DNA from: Saururus chinensis
Taxonomy: Eukaryota; Streptophyta; Magnoliopsida; Piperales; Saururaceae
Length of the DNA stretch: 64,000 nucleotides
Direction of reading: 5' to 3'
Assembly: GCA_035235625.1 (NCBI GenBank)
Contig: CP141140.1
Coordinates: 44,883,351 to 44,947,350, forward strand
The position numbers and the translations under genes are program-made. Positions 34,310 through 46,869 of this stretch are shown here, one piece after another (within the stretch, counting starts at the first letter, position 1; every line of letters begins with the position of its first letter). The notes beneath the pieces are model-generated. The model was not told the DNA's origin and made no database searches. It saw only the letters and a program-made list of their open reading frames with translations.

Positions 34310-34850
34310 TATTCACTCCAAGATAACTCAAATCTTGAAGAAATCTCTAGATAAAAGACTCCAACATTAGAGTAGACTGCTTAATAGCAGCTTGACCCAA
34401 ATCCCCAGGGATCTCAATAGCCTGTCATGAATTTGGAGAAGAGGATCCTAGCTGTGCTCATGGACACATATTGGCGAGAAACAAAAGCCTTCCATGATGC
34501 TCATATAACTCTACTTTTTTATACGTACTATATGGTCCTGGGAAGACCTACAGGAAACCCGCACTAGAGACCTTTCTGGCCAATACCCAACTCTGCGGAA
34601 GACCCGCAGTAGAGGCCTCTCTGACACTCAAATTGTTGTGGCAGTCAAGAAAGCGTATCACAAGCTCCACCATCCTAACTCAGGGAGAAAATGTCTTCTA
34701 AGACATTACTAATGTATCCATAGAAGCCTCTAGTCTTTATGACCATTTACTCCCTCAAACATGCAAAACTTAAACTAGATTATTTTCATCCAGTCAAGTA
34801 TTTGCCAAACCATTTGGGTCCTCTTCACATTGTGAATCAGCCCAATAAAT
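34310..34850. other. Non-homologous stretch inside LTR A3
   Basis: Sequence between two parts that align with A1/A4 does not align with them. It holds two similar phrases (GAAACCCGCACTAGAGACC and GAAGACCCGCAGTAGAGGCC). No coding region, ends or duplication identified. Confidence 0.35.
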
Positions 34851-35829
34851 AGCTCATCCACTAAGCTATGACGCAGTGAATGACCTAAACCTAAATAGTC
34901 TCCTTGAGACTCGGGTAAACTCCGATAACCACCCTCGATTCATTAACCAAAGTAAAATTCTATGTTAGGGCCCTCATCACTCCATGAACCGGTCCCAAAC
35001 CCTATTGAGGGTATTTTAGTCTTTATCTTGATTAATTATTCTTCCCCCAATCCAATGACAACCAATATCTTTTGATTAATCTTTATTAACCTTAAGTTAC
35101 TTATATAACTTAACACATCAATAATAAAAGTATGTAGCAGATTAAGCAACATAAATAACATGCAGTCACACAAGTGCATAAATAAATAATAAATGAAGAT
35201 CCATTGCACTCATTTGCAGGGCTAGGGCTCATCGAATTTAAGCCCGAGAGTGTAAATAACTCTAACGCATCACACGAGTTACATATACAATACCCTAGTA
35301 GATTTTTGTGCTTCGTTGTGGACATGTGTAATACATTACCCTAAACCTTTAGAATTAGGGTTATTATCCTTGTTTCCCATGACACTGTTACCTCAAGTTC
35401 TTCGTGTCACTAACTAGTCACACCCCTTCCTCTCAAAGTCATTTAATGTCAATCTAGGGTACTCTAATGCTTGGTTATCTAGGTCACACGTTTAGGCAAA
35501 AATGGGAGATATTTCCCTAAGGGCATGTAAGGTCCCTGATTTTTCTACGATTTTCTGGGATTTTTCTGCCATTTTTCTGGTCATTTTCGGCAGGAAAATG
35601 TGACGTTTCAGCGTATGGGTATTTGTGTCTTTTCCCCGTATTTATACCCATAGAGTCGGGTGTGGGGCTTAGTCGCGGGCCACGGGCCTCGCTGCGCGCT
35701 TACGGCGCGAATTTTGGAGGTTTGACGCGTAACCAGTAGGTTAACGCGCATTGGGGACGTAAGCGGAAAAAAAAGGAGAACGGATAAAAGATCGGGCTCG
35801 GCCCGATCCAAAAAAATGTGAACAGTGGC

Positions 35830-36500
35830 CACCCCCCCCCATTTCCGCCTGTTCATTGTGCCCGGCCGCCGCCGGCCGCCGGCAGGCCGCTGGACCGCCG
35901 CGCCGGCTCCGCCATGGCCGTGCGACGGCAGGGGAGCCGCCGTCCCGGCCCCACGGCCGCTCCGCCGTCCGCCCCTACTTTTCCCAGTTAGCCGCCCCTT
36001 TTACTGTGTTTTTGGATTCCGCCGCCGCCGTAGGCCGGCGAGGGCCGGCCGGCCACCCACGGCTCCACCATGGGCCGGCGACGGCGGGAGGACACTCCCC
36101 CCGGCCTCGGACGGCCCCAGCTCCGCCGTCCCGCTCCCTCTCTCTGCTGCCCCTGTTTCCGCCCCCACTGATTCACGCCGTTCCGCCGCCGCCACGGGCC
36201 GGCACGGCCCGACCGGCCGGCCACGGCTTCGCCCTGGGCCGGCGACAGTGAGGAGCCCCTCCTCCCGGCCCGGTGGGCCTCAGCACCGCCGCCCCACCCT
36301 CTTTCCCCCTCTGTTCACTGTTCCGCCGACGGACTGTTTGGGCAAACAGTGGCCGCCGGCGGTGATCTGCGGCCGATTCGGCCTTCCCCCAGCCTCGCCT
36401 TGCTCCGGCGAAGGCAGTGGACTACACCTCCGTGCCCGATTCAGCCGCCGCCCCCATGGCCGCTCCACCCTTACGAGTTTTCCCCAGTCATCCCCTATTT
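35830..36500. other. GC-rich block inside LTR C
   Basis: Dominated by GCCGCCG and CCGGCC strings right after the TATA candidate. A 234-codon Pro/Arg/Ala-rich open frame crosses it, and frames are open on both strands. This is a composition effect; I see no protein family. Confidence 0.65.
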
Positions 36501-37739
36501 TTGGCCTACGTCCGTTTTGGACGTTGTGACTGACATTATCAGTCGGACGCCGGATTTGATTTAGCGGACCGTAGTTCGGCTCCGCCCCAGCCCGGTGACA
36601 CCAGTGGGCCACCCTCTGGGTCTTGTTCAGCCTTGCGGCCCGTAGCTGCAGCTAGTCCGCCTTACCGGCATGTGTGCCGTTGACCCTTCTTGCCCATTTT
36701 ACGCCGTCGGTACCGGACGGCCTCGGGCAAGAATTTGTATGTCTTACCTTGACAGAAGGTGGATGAGTTCACCTGCTCAGGCCTTGGCCAGTGACGGCCT
36801 CGTGGCCTTTGCTCGACCGTGAACCCTCCCCTTTGCCCTATACCGTGCGAGATGCACAGCCGCCCGCACCATGGGTATTGGTTGTGGGTGGCGATCGGCG
36901 ATGTTGCCGCTTAAATTGGCCACAGCTAAGGGTCTTAGCCCTGTTGGCTTTTGTGGGCCTTGAGTCGCCTCATTTCAGCCATCTCCCCCGCCCTTTGGGC
37001 CGCGTGCGCATGTAGCCACGCGTGTACTTCTGGGTTTAGGCGCTGCATTCGTGCCGCCTAACCATCGGTTGGCTTTGCCACCGAGTGGAGTTGATCACTA
37101 GAGCCGTCCTCCACCTCTCCTTTGATTCTCGAGCGTTGCCCCACGCTCTCCGCCCATATGTGGGCCTTTGTTGACCGAAATCGTCGCAGTTGGGTGCTGT
37201 CCACGGCCGATTTCGATGTCTTGTGGCCGGCTGAGCACGTCTTAGCCACCGGCCGATCTTCAGGGTGTACAGCCTTGACATCTGGTCGCACCGCCACTTA
37301 TGTTGGCTTGACTTTTCTCCCGGCCGCCCTGGTGTGCCGCCGTGGATCGCGGGTTTTACCGCTTTGAGTTCTAACACTCTGTTTGGCCGTGATAGTTCCG
37401 GCGCATCCTAAAATCCTCGGGACAACAGCTCTCTCAGCCAGGCAACGGTTTGACCGCCAACTCCGCCGCCGCCACCGCCACCGTCGTGTGCTCGCCATCG
37501 AACGCCATGATTACGAGGTAGGGGAGCTTTGAACTCGTAATTTCATGAAGCATGCTTTGAATGAGTAGTAGCATGCTAGGATTGTATGATTCCATGCTTG
37601 GATGTTAAGTAACGATCCGATTGCATGATGTGCATGTAAGCATGATTGTATGGTATGATTGATATGCATGAGATGTATGCATGTTTTATGGATGTGGATT
37701 ATGTATGTGCTGGCGATGGCTAGCAAATATGTCAGTATG

Positions 37740-37930
37740 CTATGTATGGGTTATGCACGTGCTAGTGATGGCTAGCGTGCATGTTTGAAGGATGTATGAA
37801 TGTGTGTGTGCACGTGCTAGAGATGACTAGCGTGTACGTTTGATGTATGCATATGCTAGTGACGGCTAGCGTGCATGTTTGATGTGTGTATGCATGTGCT
37901 AGTGAGGGCTAGCGTGCATGTTTGTAGGTT
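37740..37930 (+). repeat. GTGCTAG…GCTAGCGTGCATGTTTG repeats in LTR C
   Basis: Four imperfect units of about 40-50 bp share CACGTGCTAGTGATGGCTAG and CGTGCATGTTTG. GCTAGTGATGGCTAGC forms a short inverted repeat in each. Confidence 0.75.
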
Positions 37931-38697
37931 GTGTATGTATGGCCGTATGTGTATGTTATACGTATGTGTGGGACATACGTATGTATGATGGCATTTTGCC
38001 TACGCTTTGGATGTGCATATGTGTTTGTGGGCAGAAGTATGGGCGATGGACAGTAAGAGGTGACAGAAGCTCTGTCTGAATTTGGATACAGTTGTGTAAG
38101 CGGATGGCAGAGGATATGAGTATGACGGGCAAGGATTAGAATGGATCAGTTTGGGGTGGATTGTATGTTGGGCATTTGTCAGACAGTAAGAGTGTTCATA
38201 ATTGTACAAGCATAACGTACAGATTATGAAGTGAAAAGTAAGTATAATAAGTGAGATATAAGTAAGAGGGCGACAACTGGGTTGGCTCTAAGGAGCGTTA
38301 TTTGAGGATGTCAATGTAAGAGGTTTTGGCCATAAGATGGATGGCGAAGTGTAAGACTGTAAGGGTTTGTTGTACGGTGAGTTTTGTCCATGATGTGGAC
38401 GGGTAAGTGAAGTCTGCTGCCTTGACGAACTGGGGTTTCGATCGGGCTCAGCTTCGGTGTGATCAGTTGAGGACTGTGAGTTTGTGTGGCATAATTGTAC
38501 CGCATAATATACTTAATTCAAACTGGAATTATAAGCACAGCTAATGATAGCGTTGTGAGTTTGAGACCTGAGGGTTCGACGGATTAAGTTCCGTGTTTGA
38601 GCTGGCCGCTGATGAGTTGGCCGAGCATTTATCAGGTCTTGCCATGGTGTTTATCCTGCGGGATGTTGTCTGTGTGCTATGTAGAGCACCGGACATC

Positions 38698-38925
38698 TGA
38701 TGCTCTGCTGAGAGCGATGTCGTTTTGATTTGGTCTGCGTGCTGTATAAGCCCAGACGTTTGATGCTCTGTTGAGAGCGATGTACGTTTCTGACTTTGTC
38801 TGCGTGCTGTATGAAGCCCAGACGTCTGATGCTCTGCTGAGAGCGACGTATGTTTCTGATTTGGTCTGTGTGCTGTGTATGCCCAGACGTTTGATGCTCT
38901 GTTGAGAGCGTTGTATGATTTTGCC
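38698..38925 (+). repeat. About 65-bp tandem repeat, four copies, in LTR C
   Basis: TGATGCTCTGYTGAGAGCG begins units at 38698, 38761, 38827 and 38892. GCCCAGACGT precedes three of them. Confidence 0.85.
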
Positions 38926-38992
38926 CAAGAGTGGCATTGTACGTTTCTGCCCAAGTGGCACTGTATGTTTTCTGCCCAAGAGTGGCAATGGT

Positions 38993-39132
38993 ACTATAAG
39001 ACCCATTATGGTGGGCAATTCTCTGGCACTATAAGACCCATTATGGTGGGCAATTCTCTGGCACTATAAGACCCATTATGGTGGGCGATTCTATGGCACT
39101 ATAAGACCCATTATGGTGGGCAACTGTATGAC
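38993..39132 (+). repeat. 35-bp tandem repeat, four copies, in LTR C
   Basis: Unit ACTATAAGACCCATTATGGT followed by GGGCAATTCTCTGGC. The first copies are nearly identical, and the last one drifts. Confidence 0.88.
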
Positions 39133-39393
39133 CCCTTATGTGTGGGTGTTTATGTTTGCGCGCTCAGGTAAGTAGTATCATGGATCTACTCTTACCTGTT
39201 TGATCCAGTGCCCCATGAGCATTGGTGTGCCTTACCTTCGGAAAAGTCCATGGCGTCTAGTCACTCCCCGGAGGTTAAGGTGTTGCCCCAGTGGCATTCT
39301 TTTCCATTTCGACGCTGGAGCTTATTAGTTGTAATGAGCTTCAGTGGTCGTTGATATGTGTACGATTATGAGTACGACTGTATGTGTATGAGC

Positions 39394-39590
39394 AGGACTG
39401 TAAGCGTATGAGTATGAGTAAGACTGTAAGCGTATGAGTATGAGTAAGATTGTAAGCGTATGAGTATGAGCAAGATTGTAAGCGTATGAGTATGAGCAAG
39501 ACTGCTGTAAGCGTATGAGTATGAGTAAGACTGTAAGCGTATGAGTATGAGCACGACTGTAAGAGTATGAGTACGATTGTGAGAATATGG
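39394..39590 (+). repeat. 26-bp tandem repeat in LTR C
   Basis: Unit GACTGTAAGCGTATGAGTAT plus GAGTAA, about seven copies with small variants; related GTACGAGTAAGGTCGTAC motifs continue to about 39760. Confidence 0.85.
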
Positions 39591-42334
39591 TCCTGAGTAA
39601 GACAGTAAGTATGATTTTGTGCAGACTGTACGAGTAAGGTCGTACGAGTCTGATTGTACGAGTAAGGTCGTACATGTATGTGTAAGCTGTATGAGTGAGC
39701 ATACGATTGTACGAGTAAGGTCGTACAAGTATGCGTATGCTGTATGAATATGCGTACGGTGGTACGAGTAAGTTGTATGACCCTGGATAAGGGTGTTTGT
39801 GTAAGTTGATTGGATATTATGATTTTGGCATGATGGTGCCTTGGTGTGATTTTGGCACGTTGGTGCCTTTGGTATGATCGTATGCGTTTGAGCATGTTAT
39901 GATTATTATGTTGACTGCTTCATGTTTGAGTTGCCTGACGCATGTGATTATGAACTTATGGAGTTCACCGTTTGGGATTTCCCCTACTGGGTATTTTCCT
40001 ACTGAGTATGAAAATACTCACCCTACTATTTTTAGCCCCGTTGTACGGGAGGTTTTGCAGGTTGTGCGGAGAGCTCCTGGTGATGGACGCTCGTTTCAGC
40101 GGTGGATTGATTCCCGTTGACTCAGGTATCTGTTTGACTCACTGCGAGTTTGTTTGTGCCACGATCTCCTGTATTGGGTGAGATGAGACATCATGATGTT
40201 TATTCTGGACTTTCATTTGGATGAGTCTGTGGACTGTTATGGGACTTGTACTCAGGGATGCCCGGGAGAGTGATTTGTATTTAAAAGTCTATGATCATAG
40301 CAGAATTTATTCGTACGTGTGTTTTCGGGTAGCGCCTGAGAATATTTGATTTGGCAGTACGATGTTTAACCGTATGATGTTTTAAATTATAAACAGGTTT
40401 TGATTTTATCGTTTTGACTCCGATTTATGGAAAGAAAAAAAAAATTTCTATGAGTTTTGAGAAAAAGGGATGAAAAATCTCGGGCGTTACAGGGCATTAG
40501 GGTAATTTTACCACTTGAGGTATGAAACCGTGCCTGAGGTTATTCTAGTCATTTCATTGCCCCTCTATTGATTTTAAGTCATTTTCCTCTCCCAAGGCTG
40601 CACTCTCAAATTGACTTGCGCTTCCATTCACACGAATGTGGGCGTCCACTCATAAAGGGTATTTATGTTATTTTGTTCAAAGCCTTATTAACATTCAATG
40701 GGTCTAAAATTGGGCTCAAGAGTGATACTTAACTTCATGGACTTGGTGTAATTTTCCTGGCATGTGATGGGGTCGTGAACCCCTTGAACCAATGCAGATT
40801 TACTTAATGGTTTACCCAGACCCTAGGGACAAAATGGTCTACTACCCACTAATTGGGCTTTTTACTCTCTAAGTGGTTTGGCTTATATTTATTTCACTCA
40901 TTAAACTATCATTGAGAATTTTTCCAATTTTTAATATCACTCATAGGCCACTAAACCGGAGCCCCTAAGTCGGGTAAGTGGTTTTCACACAACAATTTAA
41001 TTACAAGGGATAAAATGGTCATTTCAAATACTTTGAGATTTTTCCCCGAACAAAAACTTGGTCAGGACACTCCCAACGCTGTGTAGATATATTAGAAATT
41101 TTTTATAATTTTGTGGACACTTATACCCCCCTAAACCGGACCCAGTTCACATCCCTTCCTTTTTTATATATATTGACCCGGTTCGGGTCTAGGATTAATT
41201 GGCCCGAACCGTCCCAGACAACCCGTGATGCGGGTCGTCTTCCCTGCATCCAGCCAAAGGTGCTTTTTGCCTCTGGCGGTGCTGCTTTTGGCCACCATGG
41301 CGGGGTGGTAGCCAGGGCCTACGGGATCACCATCATGTGGCGATTATGATTGCCCTGGCCTGGTTGCCGCCTAGTGGCCTGCCAAGGCAGCAAAGTGCCA
41401 CCCTTTTTTTTCCTATGCAATATGTCTGGGGTGCTATGACGGCAGGCCACCACGGCCAACAATGGGCTGGCTCAACCGGTATCACCTTCATTTAGCAATT
41501 CCAGAAACCCCAGTCCCACCTCCGGCCAGCGGCTGCCTGCACTATGCTCCTCCAGTTGTTGGTCTGCTTCTATTTTGTTTTATTTGTTTTTTTCTAAATA
41601 GATGCTAAGTATCAGCAGCCACGGATAGGGTCAGCGTGGCCCCAACCATCGACAGGTCCAACGGCAAGTGGTTAGCTGGTGGCCGCCGACTGTTCACCAA
41701 AATTAGATGAATAGTGAATGCAGAAAATCATTGTTCATCTAAATTACAATTACAATTTACATTCTAAGTTACTTAATAAAAACTATCCTAATTGACTTGA
41801 AATCATAACTCAATGGCCAAGTTGTTGCCGATCCACCACTGCCTGAGTCTCGCTGGAGCTTCACAGGAAAATTCTGTTGGCGTCTCCTCCTCCTTCCCTT
41901 AACGGTCCAAAGACAACAACCCCCCCTTCCATTAACCCTAATTAGCCTTTTTATAGGCATAGGGATTAGGGTTCTATCACCATAAATAATCCTCTTAGGA
42001 GTTGGGATAAATAGGTTACTTGGGCCTATTTTTTATTAATTTCCATCACCGGGCCCGTAGAGTGACTTAAACGGCCAATTTGCGCACCCAATTCGGGTAA
42101 ACGGGCCCTGCGCATTATATTTAACTTCGAATAGTCATATCTCCCTCATCTGAACTTTGATTTGCTCATTCTTAGTGGTGTTTCAAAGATTTTTTTGTCT
42201 ACATTCCATCCATATAGGTATCACCCACCAATTCCAACCAATGATCAAGTTATTACTACGAGATGGTCAAGGGGTTAAATACCCTAATTCTACGTAGTCG
42301 ATTTCAGGAATTTAGAAAATTCCCGAATGTTACA

Positions 42335-43267
42335 TAAAACAAGCTCAAGATGCCTGCTTGAGATCATAAAGGGCACTTCATAATCTACAAAGATGGCCAT
42401 GCTTTTGAGAAAGACCAAGGTGGGCTTCATGTAAACCTCCAACTCAAGATCTCCATTGAGAAAAGCATTCTTCACATGCATTTGATATAAGGGCCATTGA
42501 CGGATAGAGGTAAGAAATAAGAGTATGGATAATGGTCATTTTTTGCTACAGTAGCAAAGGTCTCCTCATAGTCAACCCTTACTCTTGAGAATATCCTTTA
42601 GCAACCAACCATTCGTGTACCCTTCAAGAGAGCCATAAGATACAGTCTTAATTTTAGACACCCACTTACACCCGATTGCAGATTTATCATAAAGAAGGGA
42701 AACCAGGTCCTAAGTACCAATCTTATGTAGAATGTGAAGTTCTTCCTGAATTGCCATTTGTCAATGAGGATCAATATACACTTCTTTATAGGACTAAGGC
42801 TCATGATATGTGTGAAGAGCATATAAGAGTGAATAAAAATAGAGGAATAAGAAGAAGAGAAATCATACTGAGGAGAAGAACCTACATCTAGCTGAGGAGA
42901 ACACAAAGACAAGGATGTAGATTGTGGGGCCAGCAAAGTAGGAGGCAACCTAACTCCTAACTAATTGAGCACTGTACTGAAGCAAAAGGGTAGGCTGAGG
43001 GGTATCAAAGTTAGATGCATCCTTCAATGAAGCTGGAGTGTTGTTCATCACATGCTGATAAACATAAGTTCTCAGAACACAACTTAGGCACATCAACAAA
43101 CCAACTAAAATCCTATAAAACATCTGCAGGAAAAGGATTGATGACTACAAAATTAGATTTATTAATATTTGGTGTTATATAAGGAAGAGAATGATAAACA
43201 ATATGCTCCGAAAAAACATGACAAAACAAAAATAACTGATTGGAGAAAGGATCATAATACCTATAAC
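42335..43267 (-). pseudogene. Ty1-copia RT N-terminus relic, reverse strand
   Basis: At 42481 and downward the - strand reads HVKNAFLNGDLE and EVYMKP, the copia DVKNAFLHGDLEEEVYM motif. Just upstream (about 42600-42670) VSYGSLEGYT-like codons fit the linker before RT. Frames are broken. It is the other half of the copia copy at 31985-33595, separated by LTR A3. It stops at 43268, where another element-like sequence starts. Confidence 0.75.
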
Positions 43268-44186
43268 TGTAAGATCTCTGAATTTATTTTTTTTAATTGT
43301 ATGAATTGTGCTTGTTTGTTAGTTTAATTTAATTTTTGGGGTAATGGGTTAGTTTAATTATAAATTTCTTAGGGTTTAATTTAATTTAAAGAGTATTAGT
43401 GTCAAGCTTGACTCACCCAAATTTTTACTTATTTAAAGGTATTTTTGTTTTATTTTTCTTTGGCCAAAGGAGTAGGCCCCACCGTGGGACCCATGTCTAT
43501 GTGGGATGGTGTGTTATCTATTTTGGCCTCCAACCTTTCATTATTTATCTAAATGGGTTTGGGTGTAATTAAATTTATTTTTTCGGTCAAGAGTGCACTT
43601 AAATAGTTGCTTAGGCACTTTTACCTATTTTCTAGCCTAATAATTTAATATCAAGCCCATAAGCCTTATTATATAAAGAAAAACCCTTGCCAAATGAAGA
43701 TGAGCTGTGAATAGGAGGGAGACTTGCTCTACCCCCATTTCCTAAAAGGAGAAACCCTTCTTAAGGTAAGGTTTTTAAACTTAATCACCCTTAATCTTTC
43801 ATTTTTTGTCTTTATCATCTCTATCTTCACAACTCCTATTTTGATTCTTAGTTTTCTTCTATCAAAATCATGTTTCTAATTCCAATTTACAACCCTAATT
43901 AGGTTATTTTCATTTTTAACCTAAGGAGGTCTTAAATTTATCTCTTCCCAAGTTGATTTGAGTCTATTAGCTAGTTTTGATTAGGCTTAACTAAAACCCT
44001 GATTTTTGAGTAAGATTTCTTGAGGTTGAAGCTCTTCCAAGGGATCCACAAGCTTGTTAGAGGTAAAAGTTTTTAATCTTGAATGGTTTTCTTCATTGGA
44101 ATGTTATGATTGTAGGTTTATTTGAGCTTTTGCTTCATCTTGGTGTGTAAATTAAAAACACGCCATTTATGGTTGTTTATGGACCA
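43268..44186 (+). mobile_element. Probable 5' part of another LTR
   Basis: TGTAAGATCTCTGAATT begins abruptly inside the copia relic. A promoter-like ATTATATAAAGAAAAACC lies near 43668, followed by a CT-rich leader, as in the other LTRs here. It runs into the 2.1-kb repeat at 44187. I could not find its 3' end or target duplication. Confidence 0.45.
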
Positions 44187-46325
44187 TCAATGCAAATGTG
44201 CCCTTTCTGCCATCCATAGAGGAGCTCATGCGGGATGAGGACACCACTACGGAAAGGTCCATCACTGAAAAATCAAGTAGCATGAAGAAGAGGTTGACGT
44301 AATCATTGGAAATGAATGAGATTCAATGAATGTAATAGTTCTTAATCATTGGATGGATGGATGTATAACCTACTTCTTAATCATTGGATACCGCTTAACA
44401 TACTTTTTAATCATATGTTAACACATTTACATATATTTGTCAAAACATTTCTATTTATTAGTCAAAATTCTTGTGCACATTGTTCATCTCCTTCAGTACA
44501 TACCTCAAAATAATTCTCTAAGTATATGTTAAAATATTTTGAAAAATGGGTTAAAACAATTTGACAAATGTATCAAAATGTTGTAACACTTGTTTCAAAA
44601 TGTTTTGATATGTGCCAAAATTCTGCAGGTGCACATTGTTCACCTACATTCAGCATATACGTTTTGATACATGTTGATGTCTCCACCTTCCATATTTTCC
44701 ATACAAGGCTTTTCCAAGCAGTCATAAGTATCATTCTGATCTGTTGCTCCAGTTTTTCTCCTTCCAGCATTCGAGTTATTAGGTCATACTTGAACATTCA
44801 TGCTGACTGCTAAGATGGAAGATGCCAATGTGTGATCAACCTGAGTTCTCTTTTGTTGCTTCAGTAATTCTCCTACTCTACTTCTTTTGGCACAATAAAC
44901 ATTGTTAATGAATGCCTTGTGCTATGTTCATGGATGCCAAAATAAGACTACAAATTCTCTTCATTAGCGAGCTCATAGTTGATAATGACATTTGGCTCAA
45001 CTTGCAACTATTTTCATAGCAACACACACTCCCTGCTCCTTGTATCGCAGACATTCTTTGACTAGTTCTGCCAATGTCATCTACCTACTAACCATCATTA
45101 CCCTCGTCTTCCCACCCTTATTGTTTTCCCTGTTAGAAGTGAACTAACCATCATAACATAGCGTAATTGGCCCTTTCTTATCTACTACAAAAATAACACA
45201 TTAACCAAGATATAAAAACACAAATAAAAAATCCAAGATATAATAACATTTGAACAACAATGTGAAAATGTTTTAACATTATTGTTAAAACATTTTAACA
45301 TGAATGCCAAATGATTTATATGACACCAAGAAGTGTGAAAACGATTTCAAAAGAAGTGTATCACTGTGTTTTAAAACCAGCAGGGAAAAAAAGATTTGAA
45401 TAAATAATAACTTTGAAGATAGATGTATAAATAGGGTTAACAAAAAACTAAACCATAAGAAACATTTTAAAAAATATTTATAGGTAGTAAAAAGTTGTAA
45501 ATATATATAGAAAAGATGGTGATGGTAGGTTGAGATGGAAACCCAAAACTAGGAAATGAAAGCCTTCTCACCCAAAAATCTTTTTCCTGTGGAAGGTATC
45601 TTCAGTGTGTTGTGATGAAGACAGAGATGGGAGTTAGGAGAGAGGATGGCAATGGACAAGGTATATATAGAGAAGATGATGAAAATGAGAAGGATGAGTT
45701 GCAATTAGGAAGAGAATGAGGAAGGGCCTGGAGGCTGGAGATGGAGCAATAGTGAAATACCCTTCGTAACATGGATACAAGGAAGAAATGTGGGAGAACA
45801 AGCTAATGATGGTTTGGCTAATTAGGGAGTTCTACAGAAGATGTTGTGAGGTTACTAGATCAGATGGAGGGAGACATGAAGGTGAGGGAAAAAAGGGTAA
45901 AATTATGGTGTTAATACAAGAAATGGAAATTCTTGCCAAAAAATTAAAAAATAAATTTTTTTTCACATAGTGACCTTAACTTTGGTAAAACCTTCGACTT
46001 TACAACCACTATCGTGATGATGGCACAAAATCAGCCACGGTTGCTTATGTTGCTCACAAAGAATTTTCTAAGACTCTCATTTATATGAGCTTGGACCCAT
46101 GCGTGAATAAGTGAGCCAAGCCTGGATTTTGATCTAACAATACACATCACTAAGGGGACAAGGGTGCATTTGAATTAGCTGCCTGCCCCTTTCTTAATGT
46201 GCACCATTCAATCAAGATTTAATGGTTCATAATGCCCAAGCTCACATGGTTGCACAACCAGTTTGATAATTCATATGAAACAATTCAGCTTTATTGGGTA
46301 TGCCTGGTTTCAGAACTTAGACGTC
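44187..46325. repeat. 2.1-kb dispersed repeat, copy 1
   Basis: Colinear with 56925-59048 over its whole length, from TCAATGCAA…CCATCCATAGAGG to GATAATTCA…CAATTC. It has many AAAATGTTTT and TGTTAAAA motifs, clustered near 44520-44620 in one orientation and near 45240-45330 in the other. No long terminal inverted repeat, TG…CA ends or protein domain were found. A 61-codon open frame at 45788 recurs in the other copy but resembles nothing I know. Confidence 0.8.
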
Positions 46326-46869
46326 AATTCACTTTGCATGCATCATAAGACTCAAGTAAATTTCAAAAGAAGAACTAAAATGTGAAATTTAAGAAACTTG
46401 AATACTTGAAATTTTAAAGTTTAGTATGGATTAGAAAATATGAATTAGAAGAACTTGCTAAAACTCTACAAAGAAATTGATGCATTTTTTCTATAATTCT
46501 TTCAAGATCCTTGAAGATTTATTTTACAAGAAAGAAAAATAAAATAAAAAATAAAAATTGTCCTTGTAAAAATGATGGAGAAGGGCTACTTAGGCCGTCC
46601 TAAGCTAGTGTGAAGTTCCATCCCCTTGACATCCAAGAGTAAAATTGGCACAAAAGAAAGAAAAAAAGATGCAAGTAGAGAGTATTTATAAAAATCCAAT
46701 CCTAGACCAAAGATTTAAAAATGAACAGACTGTTGTGCCCGGATTGGGCACAAGTGGTACCTCGCATGAATCACGCAAAGAGGAAGGAGGGAAGAAGGAA
46801 GGAGAGGGAATGAATTGAATATTTTATTGCATAAATAAAACACAAGGAGACGACCCATATAGGGAGTCG
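46326..46869. other. AT-rich DNA, no gene seen
   Basis: Contains A-rich runs and a GGAAGGAGGGAAGAAGGAAGG purine stretch near 46785. The sequence up to AGTCG at 46865-46869 is the target of LTR A4 and continues after 50227. Confidence 0.35.

Larger units (their letters stand above)
35526..40491 (+). mobile_element. Solo LTR C, about 5 kb, nested in A3
   Basis: Ends are TGTAAGGTCCC and CGGGCGTTACA with a perfect GGGCA duplication (35521-35525 and 40492-40496). Length is 4966 bp and there is no internal domain. TTTATACCC near 35641 is a TATA candidate, followed by a GC-rich block. A series of unrelated minisatellites fills 37700-39600. Very long LTRs are known in Tat/Ogre-type gypsy elements; that assignment is inference. 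Confidence 0.88.
33596..42334 (-). mobile_element. Solo LTR A3, reverse strand, split by LTR C
   Basis: + strand starts TATCACGACCTGG (normally TGTCAC) and ends CGAATGTTACA. Flanking 5-mers TAAAC (33591-33595) and TAAAA (42335-42339) differ by one base. Without LTR C it is about 3.8 kb. Reverse-complemented, it matches A1 and A4 at both ends, including GAGGGAGATA-GACT near the start and a TATAAAAAGGC box near 41945-41957. A stretch at about 34310-34850 does not match A1 and may be a further insertion or a diverged part. Confidence 0.8.

Noticed and set aside
35825-36529. 234-codon Pro/Arg-rich open frame
   Set aside because: Lies in the GC-rich block of LTR C, has open frames on both strands, no domain, and follows composition only.
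45788-45970. Frame shared by both 2.1-kb repeats as a small gene
   Set aside because: Starts and lengths differ between copies and there is no recognised domain; shared descent of the repeat explains it.
46250-46330. CTGG/CTAG near the end of the 2.1-kb repeats as a Helitron 3' end
   Set aside because: No hairpin precedes it and the flanking base is not the expected T in both copies.
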